From: Thermodesulfobacteriota bacterium
Lineage (GTDB): Bacteria; Desulfobacterota; DSM-4660; Desulfatiglandales; Desulfatiglandaceae
Length of the DNA: 23,148 nucleotides
Direction of reading: 5' to 3'
Assembly: GCA_028278625.1 (NCBI GenBank)
Contig: JANQDY010000127.1
Span: 1 to 23,148 of the forward strand
In this document: piece after piece, positions 15,475 through 22,179 of the stretch
How positions within the stretch are numbered: the stretch's first letter is position 1
How the letters are laid out: each line of letters starts with the position of its first letter
The notes under the pieces: model-generated
The model's input: the letters and a program-made list of their open reading frames with translations, nothing else
Told to the model about the DNA's origin: nothing
The model's database searches: none
Position numbers and translations under genes: made by a program

Positions 15475-17303
15475 TCTTTAGCAGATCCTCCCATTTGCGG
15501 CAGCGGCAAGATGATGGTAATCTGGGTTCCCCTGCCCCGGCGGCTGTGGATTTGAAGTTTTCCCTCATGGGCTTCAATAATGCCAAGGCTCAGGGGAAGC
15601 CCCAGTCCCGTGCCGTCTTCCTTGGTGGTAAAGAAGGGATCAAACACATTGGGCAGGTCTTTGTCATCAATCCCTTTGCCGGTATCTTTTACCACCACCA
15701 GCAGCTTTTCCGTCCCGTCCATTTTCATGACGATGGTGCCCACCTCGATTTCACCGCCCCCGGGCATTGAATCCATGGCATTGATAAAGAGATTGAGCAA
15801 AACCTGTTCCATTTGATGGGCGTCCAACATCACCAGCGGCGGAGTAGGATCGAACAGGTTTCGAAACAGAACGTTCTTTTTGGACGCTTCTCTCTTTAGC
15901 AGCTCTTCCGCCCCCAGGATGACCCTGTCGATGATGAAGGCTTCCTTTTTGGGGGGTGCCTGCTTGGAAAAATAGAGGAATTCCGATACCACCCGGTCCA
16001 GACGGTCGATTTCTTCGGCCACCAACTGCGTATACTGCCGTACCAGCGGTTCATGACCCCATTTTTGCCCCAGATGAACCATGGCGCCCTTCATGGCATT
16101 GAGCGGATTCCGGATTTCATGGGCCACACCGGCCGACATCCTTCCCAGTGAAACAAGCTTCTCCGACCTAACCAGCTCCTTCTGTATGCGAGAAAGATTG
16201 CCGACCATGCGGTTGAAAGACCGGGTCAGATCTCCCAGTTCGTCCCTCGATTTTACCGGAATCATCTGGTTAAGATCCCCGTCCGCCAGACGATTTGTGG
16301 CGGTTACCAGACGTCTTACGGGCCTCAGCAGATAATAGGAAAGCACAAAGGTCCCCAAAAGGGTTATCACAAGGGTCACCAGAACCCACTGAATGACCTT
16401 TTTTCTGATAACCCGGGCTTCCTTTCCGAATTCCTCAATGGGTATTGTCACCGCCATGGACCAATTCATGATGGGAACGGGCGCGAATGCCGCCACCTTT
16501 TGCTGACCCCGGAAATCGTATTCCTGCCATCCGGTACCGCCTGCCGCCATTTTTTGCGCCAGCTTGAACACGCTCGATTCGCGTTCGTTGTTGGGGTCGT
16601 ATTCAAAAGGACCATACCTGGGATGAGAAAGGGATTTCCCGTCACTGTCGATCAAAAATGAGTAGCCCTCCTCTCCCACGCGGATATCGCTCAAAATTGC
16701 TGCAATCTTGCCAAAATCCACATCAATAATGATCACCCCGGCAAACTCCTGCCACCCTGTGAAAAAGGCTTTGAAACAGTGAATGACATACCCTTTGAGA
16801 TCCGGGCAATGGACCAGACCGGAAAAAACGGTCTCTTTGGAGAGCGATTCCATAATGGATCCAAGAAAACCCACGGAGTCCTCTCCCATAAACGGATTGG
16901 GGGCCCCTTTGCCGCCCACGTTAATCAGTTCCTTCCCTTGCGGATTCAACACCCGTATGCCATAGTAGTAGGGGGTGCGTTCAAGGATATCTTTGAACAG
17001 TCCGATCAAGTTGTCCCGGTTGAATTCAGCTTCGGCGTTTAAGCGGAAGAGCCTTGCCAGATCATAGTCGGCGAGAACCGGCGATCGGGATACGGTCTCC
17101 AAATCGATCTGACAGTTATAGAAAATATCGTCGATTTTATTGGCGGCCGCTTCCACCTTCAGCATTTGCTCCTGCCGAACCAGACGATTCACCCGCTCAA
17201 CAGATGCCTGAATGGAGTAATATCCCACCACCACCACTGGCAAACACACCACGGGAACGATAAACATCAGCATTTTGCTGAAAATGGATACACGAAACCG
17301 CAA
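15471..17303 (-). CDS. Sensor histidine kinase with periplasmic dCache domain
   Basis: A membrane kinase of 610 residues. The start is set at TTG 17303 because AGGAGGAG ends 6 nt before it and because a complete promoter lies at 17335-17363; longer in-frame versions would begin inside that promoter. Order: membrane segment 10-29; periplasmic double-Cache domain about 35-295 (RVLNPQGKELINVGG and GYSFLIDSDGKSLSHPRYG are the two Cache cores); membrane segment 303-324; HAMP 325-378; dimerisation domain with phospho-acceptor His395 (GVAHEIRNPLNAMKGA); ATPase with N504 (LLNLFINAMDS), DTGKG 540-544 and GTGLGL 564-569. dCache kinases often sense carboxylates or amino acids directly. Partner regulator and a binding protein follow in the same operon. 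Confidence 0.95.
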   Translation of the reverse strand: MRFRVSIFSKMLMFIVPVVCLPVVVVGYYSIQASVERVNRLVRQEQMLKVEAAANKIDDIFYNCQIDLETVSRSPVLADYDLARLFRLNAEAEFNRDNLIGLFKDILERTPYYYGIRVLNPQGKELINVGGKGAPNPFMGEDSVGFLGSIMESLSKETVFSGLVHCPDLKGYVIHCFKAFFTGWQEFAGVIIIDVDFGKIAAILSDIRVGEEGYSFLIDSDGKSLSHPRYGPFEYDPNNERESSVFKLAQKMAAGGTGWQEYDFRGQQKVAAFAPVPIMNWSMAVTIPIEEFGKEARVIRKKVIQWVLVTLVITLLGTFVLSYYLLRPVRRLVTATNRLADGDLNQMIPVKSRDELGDLTRSFNRMVGNLSRIQKELVRSEKLVSLGRMSAGVAHEIRNPLNAMKGAMVHLGQKWGHEPLVRQYTQLVAEEIDRLDRVVSEFLYFSKQAPPKKEAFIIDRVILGAEELLKREASKKNVLFRNLFDPTPPLVMLDAHQMEQVLLNLFINAMDSMPGGGEIEVGTIVMKMDGTEKLLVVVKDTGKGIDDKDLPNVFDPFFTTKEDGTGLGLPLSLGIIEAHEGKLQIHSRRGRGTQITIILPLPQMGGSAKE

Positions 17304-17334
17304 AGGTTTTCTCCTCCTAACCGATGATTGCCAA

Positions 17335-17363
17335 ATTCTATGCGCCCCCCCCCGGCGTGTCAA
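17335..17363 (-). promoter_or_regulatory. Sigma-70 promoter of the kinase operon with G9 in the spacer
   Basis: On the minus strand TTGACA (17363-17358) and TAGAAT (17340-17335) are 17 bp apart. The spacer starts CGCC, has nine consecutive G (17353-17345) and ends CGCA. Transcription should start near 17328, about 25 nt before the TTG start. Single-base slippage in the G run would change the spacer from the optimal 17 to 16 or 18 bp and so change promoter strength, as known for poly-G/C spacers of Neisseria porA, opc and fetA. Confidence 0.82.
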
Positions 17364-17666
17364 CGGCGATGAATGAGTTTTGATGGCGCCATTTTGAAAA
17401 GCACCCCTTCATTTTGTTGATTCGAAGAATTCCTTGTCCGATTCGAGTCCAACGGAAACGGAGGAACTTCAATCGTTTTTCAGCATGTAAGATTATTGGA
17501 GGTGTATCGTCTAATATCAAAAGACTTTGATGATGCAACAACGTCTTGATGAGAAACCTTCGGCATTTTGAAAAAAAACCATGGGTTGCACTTCGCAGGG
17601 ACGTCATGGGAGGTCAAGAACATGGTTTTTGAATGTGGGCGCGCTACTATCAACTGAGAGACGGAC
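17364..17666. other. Intergenic region between divergent kinase operon and radical SAM gene
   Basis: No gene is seen here. It holds a 10-bp palindrome, ATGGCGCCAT, at 17383-17392, about 20 bp upstream of the kinase -35 box, a possible operator. The string CATTTTGAAAA occurs twice (17390-17400 and 17564-17574), the second time extended to a run of eight A. I found no convincing promoter for the radical SAM gene in it. Confidence 0.45.
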
Positions 17667-19262
17667 ATGGCAAGGTTACGGATGGGAGAAATCGCCCGTG
17701 GGATACTCAAAAGCGGAAAAAGATGGCCGCCACGCTTCCGATTAACACCTGAAGACTCATTTCCCGAGTGTGATAGGGGTGACGTCCGTCACCGCAGACC
17801 TGCAACAACAAAGAAAGCTCATTATTGTAACGCTCTTCAAGGAGATTCAAGTTACAATATTTGCATCAACGCTGACATGACCGTCTCCTGCAATTGCCAG
17901 GACTATGACGGATCAGGACGGATCGGCGATTTGAATACCGACTCCTTTGAGGAGATTTTTTCCGGCAACACCGCACAAAGATTCAGAAAGGAACTTGCAA
18001 AGGGGAATTTCCCGGTTCCTGTCTGCCCCAGTTGCTCCGAGCTGAGAGAGATCAATGAAAGAAAGCCTGACTTCTATCTGGAAAGGTTTCACATCCCCAA
18101 CAAAGGAATAATGGTGGAAAATACCGTCATGTGCAACCTGAGATGCCTTTGCTGCGACCGAGCTACGCTTAAGAAAACAAGAAGAAAAACAAGAATGTAC
18201 TTGGCAGACATGGAAAAAGTCTCTGAAATCGTAAGAAGAAACAAGATGTTTACGGTGAACTTCTTCAACTTGGGGGAACCGTTTCTTTCAAAGAAGGTGT
18301 TTGAAGAAGTGTCAATCCTTAGAAATGCCAATCCTTTTTTGCGTATTGTTACCTCCACAAACGGCATGAATTTAAACGACCCGGGCAAAATGGAGGCCGC
18401 ACTCCTCATGAGCCATATCTGCTTTTCCGTTGATGGGGCCTCACAGGAATCCGTTGCCAGATACCAAATCGGCGCTGATTTTAAACGGTCATATGAGAAC
18501 ATGAAACACCTTGTCAGGGTCAGAAACCAAGCGGGATTGCACATGCCGACCATAGAGTGGAAGTATGTGGTTTTTCCCTGGAACGACAGTCAAGAAGAGA
18601 TTGAAAAGGCCATCGCCCTGGCTAAGGACGCGGAAATCGATGTCATTTCCTTCTGTCCCGGCGGAGGTCCTCCATCGTTTATTTCAGAAAGATACTTGCA
18701 TGACCCCTATTTCAAACAACTCGGCAAAAGAACCTGGAAAGGACGTGAAATCACATTGAGGGAAGGTTCAAAGGAAATGATTGCTAAGACGTTGAATTGT
18801 CTGAACATACAAAATTGGGAGCAACATTTGGATGATATCTCCAATGGATCCATTTCACTCAGCGATGTTTGTGTCAAAACCATTGAAAACAGAGAAGCCA
18901 TATCTGAAAAGGCGTTTGTAGCGCGCAGCCATCAAATGCTTCTCGGAAGGAACCTGGACCATATAAGGGCGACCGAGCGTGCGACACAGCTGGCATCCGG
19001 AAGAATAACGCGTCAGAAACTGATCTCGGAAATTCTGTATTCCGAGGAGTTCAGGATACGATTGGGCACAAGGAAAGGAATCAATTCTGTTTCAGTCGGC
19101 AGTGATATGGTCATGGAAATACCATGCCTCCAATTTGAAGGGTTGGAATACGAAGCAAGGTTGAAACCGCATATGAATCCCGATGATCCGGATGGGCTCT
19201 ACTGGAAATTGGATTCCTATGCAGTGAAGCTTTCGCCGCAATACCCCCGCAGAATTATCTAA
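17667..19262 (+). CDS. Radical SAM protein with N-terminal SPASM-like cluster and DUF4214-like C-terminus
   Basis: A 531-residue iron-sulfur enzyme of unknown reaction. Residues 54-123 hold Cys54, 66, 75, 77, 120 and 123 in a pattern like a SPASM auxiliary-cluster domain (YNICINADMTVSCNCQD, then IGDLNTDSFEEIFSG, then CPSC), unusually placed before the radical SAM core. The core begins with C156-x3-C160-x2-C163 for the SAM-binding [4Fe-4S] cluster, followed by NLGEPF (the GEP-type motif) at 201-206, TSTNGM at 230-234 and CFSVDGASQE near 252-261. Residues about 416-465 (FVARSHQMLLGRNLDHI, LASGRITRQKLISEILYSEEF) resemble DUF4214. The last 40 residues are unassigned. The ribosome site before ATG 17667 is poor; ATG 17682 is possible. 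DNA encoding the DUF4214-like part is duplicated at 21792-21981. SPASM radical SAM enzymes usually modify peptides or proteins, but no precursor is visible. Confidence 0.85.
   Translation: MARLRMGEIARGILKSGKRWPPRFRLTPEDSFPECDRGDVRHRRPATTKKAHYCNALQGDSSYNICINADMTVSCNCQDYDGSGRIGDLNTDSFEEIFSGNTAQRFRKELAKGNFPVPVCPSCSELREINERKPDFYLERFHIPNKGIMVENTVMCNLRCLCCDRATLKKTRRKTRMYLADMEKVSEIVRRNKMFTVNFFNLGEPFLSKKVFEEVSILRNANPFLRIVTSTNGMNLNDPGKMEAALLMSHICFSVDGASQESVARYQIGADFKRSYENMKHLVRVRNQAGLHMPTIEWKYVVFPWNDSQEEIEKAIALAKDAEIDVISFCPGGGPPSFISERYLHDPYFKQLGKRTWKGREITLREGSKEMIAKTLNCLNIQNWEQHLDDISNGSISLSDVCVKTIENREAISEKAFVARSHQMLLGRNLDHIRATERATQLASGRITRQKLISEILYSEEFRIRLGTRKGINSVSVGSDMVMEIPCLQFEGLEYEARLKPHMNPDDPDGLYWKLDSYAVKLSPQYPRRII
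18944..19133 (+). repeat. 190-bp direct repeat, copy A (inside radical SAM gene)
   Basis: Aligns without gaps to 21792-21981 with 13 differences by eye, about 93% identity. It encodes residues about 427-489 of the radical SAM protein. The two copies, in the same orientation, bracket the enolase-superfamily and GNAT-like genes. Confidence 0.92.
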
Positions 19263-19322
19263 AATGGTACAGAATGCGCTAAATGACCATTCCTTAATAA
19301 TTCGAATTCCATTAAGCCACTG

Positions 19323-19336
19323 GCCCTTTTGAGGGC
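19323..19336. terminator. Weak hairpin between convergent genes
   Basis: GCCCT-TTTG-AGGGC forms a 5-bp stem in the 112 bp between the radical SAM stop and the convergent gene that ends at 19375. T-runs are poor on both sides, so this is only a candidate bidirectional terminator. An imperfect palindrome CTTAAT...ATTAAG (19293-19316) lies just before it. Confidence 0.3.
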
Positions 19337-19374
19337 TTATTCGGTCACTCTGGCCCGTTGGCCAATATCAATCC

Positions 19375-20529
19375 CTACCCCTTAAGAAGGCACAAAATCT
19401 CCATCTTGTTGACTATCTCAGGATTTACAATAACACCAATTCCCGGATGATCCAGCAAATGATTGAGGGATGCTCTTCCTTGCGGACCAAATCCCAATGG
19501 CTGATCTATTATATCATGATCCAGAAGATATTCTCCAAAAGCGCCCTCATGATAACTGAAGTGTCCGTCGAGCGCCGCCAGTATTCTTCCGGCAGCCGTA
19601 ATCAGAGACGTCTCGCCAACCTGGGCGCCCAACTGGCATGTCAAACCTCTTTTGCGGGCATATGTCGCAATGGCAATGCTGTTCAGCAAGCCACCATTCT
19701 TCGATATTTTCAAGTTAATGCCATGTGCCCCATGATGTTCCGCAATCCATTTCGCATCTTCCAAGGTGCAAACGCTTTCATCAATCCAGATTGTAACTGT
19801 TGATGTCAGTTCGGCCATCAATGCCGGATAGTGGTGACGATCCTCATGATGCAACGGTTGTTCAACGGCTCGTACGCCTTCCCTGGCCAAGAGCGGTATC
19901 ATTTCAAGGGCGTTATCCAACGACCATGCACCATTGCAATCAACGCGTATGTCCGCTTCAGCCCCGATATAAGACCTGACCTTTCGAATCAAATCCAGAT
20001 CAGCGGATTGATCCATTCCGACCTTTATTTTGACCTGGTGGATTTCCATCTTTTTGAGAAAAGCCAAAACCAAATCGTTGTGTTTGGAACTGCTCCAAGC
20101 CATGATGCCACTGTAGCGTATCTGCTTTGCCCGCGGCTTTCCCAACATTGTTAGCACCGGCTGGCGCGTCTCTTTGCCCAATGCATCCAAAACCGATAAC
20201 TCCACTGCACATCGAGCGCAAGAGGTACCATGGCCCTCTGCTTTCAGTTGCGCCGCTATCTGGGTTGACCAGGTAACGACCTCTTCAAGACGATTGAACT
20301 GCTTTCCCACAATATTTCTTGATATGCTCTTCAAAGCGGCCACTACGGATTCGGGTGTTTCACCGGACACATAGTCACGGGGCAAGCATTCTCCATACCC
20401 GAGGGTCCCTTTTTCAGTCAGGATTTCCACCAACAACCCCTGAGAGCTGTTTCTTGCATTGCTCGATTGGCGAAATGCAAGGTTGAAGGGGATATCGCAG
20501 TCTCTCACCACCAATTGCTTAATTTCCAT
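19375..20529 (-). CDS. Enolase-superfamily protein, muconate-lactonizing/dipeptide-epimerase subgroup
   Basis: A cytoplasmic metal-dependent enzyme of 384 residues, normal for the family. The N-terminal capping domain is about 1-125 and the barrel about 140-360. Catalytic residues expected of the MLE subgroup are all visible: KxK at 167-169 (QVKIKVG), metal ligands Asp197 (RVDCNGAW), Glu223 (AVEQPL) and Asp250 (IWIDES), and the second-face Lys in KISKNGG at 274-280. These enzymes abstract a proton next to a carboxylate: cycloisomerases, o-succinylbenzoate synthases, dipeptide epimerases or N-acylamino-acid racemases. The neighbour upstream is a GNAT-like protein whose gene overlaps this start by 11 nt, so racemisation of an amino acid or N-acylated amino acid is plausible but unproven. 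Confidence 0.9.
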   Translation of the reverse strand: MEIKQLVVRDCDIPFNLAFRQSSNARNSSQGLLVEILTEKGTLGYGECLPRDYVSGETPESVVAALKSISRNIVGKQFNRLEEVVTWSTQIAAQLKAEGHGTSCARCAVELSVLDALGKETRQPVLTMLGKPRAKQIRYSGIMAWSSSKHNDLVLAFLKKMEIHQVKIKVGMDQSADLDLIRKVRSYIGAEADIRVDCNGAWSLDNALEMIPLLAREGVRAVEQPLHHEDRHHYPALMAELTSTVTIWIDESVCTLEDAKWIAEHHGAHGINLKISKNGGLLNSIAIATYARKRGLTCQLGAQVGETSLITAAGRILAALDGHFSYHEGAFGEYLLDHDIIDQPLGFGPQGRASLNHLLDHPGIGVIVNPEIVNKMEILCLLKG

Positions 20530-21259
20530 TTCTCTTGCTCATAATCTTGTTTATATTCAGCTTAAGGAAATTTATGACATTCTTCATGTTTCCCGGGAAT
20601 ACGCACAGGAGGCCTTCTCCTTTTACATGCCCAGGATTTGATTGTTCATAGAATTTTATGAACGCATTCTTCCGATCCTCTGCTTCAATTCTTCCAACGG
20701 AATGTTTGAGACGCCGCGAAGGTTTTCTTACAACGCCCGTTGCACGATCATACATGCCGGGATAGTAGAATTCGCCGATACGGTCTCTCAATTCACATAT
20801 CCATTTCGGTGTTGGCCATCCGGGGGACGGATAATGTTCCAGCACATGATTTCCCAAAATGAGGTATGGCTTATAACTGATTGCGTCCATCCAAAACCAG
20901 ATCTCCTGAAAAGGCTTTCGCAACTTACAATCCATGACCACTCGCGTATAGGAAATGGATAAAAGTCTTCTCCCACGGTATTCGGGGATGATATAGCTTT
21001 GGGCGATATAGATCGTGTTCACTCTTTTTCCATTGCTCAAAGTGTATTCACGCATCCTAAAACCGGTCCCGCCCACGATCCGTTTGGTCCTGTATTCCCT
21101 GAAAAAAACGATTCGATCAAAGGACATGAAGCGCTTCATGAATTCATCCCGGTCCACATAGTGGCTGTCTCGATAAATTTTCCACCATTGATCTATATCC
21201 TTTTTTGCAGCCTCGTCAGGTTTCAGAAACTCGATGGCACACTCCAGTAAAACAAGCAT
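20519..21259 (-). CDS. GNAT-like acyltransferase, function unknown
   Basis: A soluble protein of 246 residues. The central part looks like a GNAT fold: strand RIVGGTGFRMREY near 60-72, then YIAQSYIIPEYRGRRLLSIS near 84-103, where EYRGRRLL resembles the acyl-CoA pyrophosphate loop (Q/R-x-x-G-x-G/A), and an aromatic middle (WFWMDAISYKPY). No close named family is recognised. AGGAG lies 6 nt before ATG 21259. It is co-transcribed with the enolase-superfamily gene. It could acylate the amino-acid or peptide substrate handled by that enzyme. The assignment rests on the one motif and general pattern. Confidence 0.6.
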   Translation of the reverse strand: MLVLLECAIEFLKPDEAAKKDIDQWWKIYRDSHYVDRDEFMKRFMSFDRIVFFREYRTKRIVGGTGFRMREYTLSNGKRVNTIYIAQSYIIPEYRGRRLLSISYTRVVMDCKLRKPFQEIWFWMDAISYKPYLILGNHVLEHYPSPGWPTPKWICELRDRIGEFYYPGMYDRATGVVRKPSRRLKHSVGRIEAEDRKNAFIKFYEQSNPGHVKGEGLLCVFPGNMKNVINFLKLNINKIMSKRNGN

Positions 21260-21698
21260 GGGTCTCTCCTGTGGTCACGGAACCATTCAAGAACGGTCAT
21301 TGTGAAGGTATTTGACGAATGTCTATTGCCCAGAGTGTTTTTCGATACTGCTGCCAAAAAGTACTTCTGAAAAGATCGGATTCTCAGAACTCCGAGTAAT
21401 GATGTCTGCTTTTTGATGCTTGAGATTGAGTTGTCAGGAAACGGTGCGATTTCTGATTTGACAAACTACATCGAGATACTATCCCCGAAATTGCCCGCCT
21501 TTTGCCGAGTTCATGGCACGGGCCAACAGAGGCTTGCTTCGGGTTAATGGCTTTTGTTCAATATTTTTACTCTGACAAAAAGGCGTTGATGTAGTGATAT
21601 GAGCTTGTTTTCTTTGAACAAGAGTATAGAAGGACCCGGCTTGATGGTCAAGGGAAAAAACGATCATGTTTTGAAAACCGTATGTTCATTCTTCTTTG
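21260..21698. other. Non-coding stretch upstream of the GNAT-like gene
   Basis: No convincing gene. The GNAT-like gene's ribosome site is at its left edge. A short inverted repeat CTTGTT...AACAAG lies at about 21603-21622. TTGACA occurs at about 21458 but without a -10 box at a suitable distance. The stretch may be degraded sequence belonging to the remnant that follows. Confidence 0.4.
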
Positions 21699-21699
21699 A

Positions 21700-22044
21700 G
21701 TGCCAAATGCGGGACGGCTTGGACTTCTATGCGGCAAGGCATTCATTTGTGGCGGAAATAAAGCAATCTGCTTACCGCCTGGGGGAATGAGCGGAAGGAA
21801 CCTGGGCCATATAAGGGCGACCGAGCATGCAGAACAGTTGGCATCCGGAAGAATAACGCGTCAGGAGCTGATCCCGGAAATGCTGTATTCCGAGGAGTTC
21901 AGGATAGGATTGGGCACAAGGAAAGGAATCAATTCTGTTTCAGTCGGTAGTGATATGGTCATGGAGATACCATGCCTCCAAATTGGAAAATCCCTGTGGC
22001 TTTTGCTTTGTTTCTTTGTTTCCCTGGTTCACATTGATCAATAA
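21700..22044 (+). pseudogene. Remnant of a radical SAM/DUF4214-type gene
   Basis: An open frame of 114 codons whose middle repeats the radical SAM protein's C-terminal segment (GRNL.HIRATE, LASGRITRQ, LYSEEFRI, GINSVSVGSDMVMEIPCLQ). The part before it does not match in this frame; a KAF/FVA-like fragment in another frame around 21740-21760 suggests a frameshift near 21785. After the repeat the frame ends in an unrelated hydrophobic tail. About seven of the 13 base changes alter amino acids, fitting loss of constraint. There is no SAM-cluster motif and no good ribosome site, so I take it as a broken copy. Confidence 0.65.
21792..21981 (+). repeat. 190-bp direct repeat, copy B
   Basis: Second copy of 18944-19133, displaced by exactly 2848 bp, with no gaps. 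Similarity ends sharply on the right after ATGCCTCCAA. Confidence 0.92.
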
Positions 22045-22179
22045 TCCATCAAAAAGGGAACTCTGTCCATTCCAATAGTGCCAGTTCTCATGCTACGGTT
22101 TGCAGCCAAATCCGGGACAGAACAAAGCGCAAAAGATGATAATGAAATGCAGCTATTTTAAATTGGGAGAGGTGATATC

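Noticed and set aside
17571..17578. A8 run upstream of the radical SAM gene, and A8 at 12767-12774 and 2798-2805
   Set aside because: Runs of eight A or T occur several times in the window and are near chance level; none lies between recognised promoter boxes.
19293..19316. CTTAAT...ATTAAG imperfect palindrome between convergent genes
   Set aside because: AT-rich with central mismatches; no terminator or mobile-element end features beyond symmetry.
21997..22015. TGGC-N7-TTG resembling a sigma-54 promoter before the MtaA-type gene
   Set aside because: The -12 element lacks the invariant GC and the -24 box lacks AC; it lies in T-rich simple sequence.
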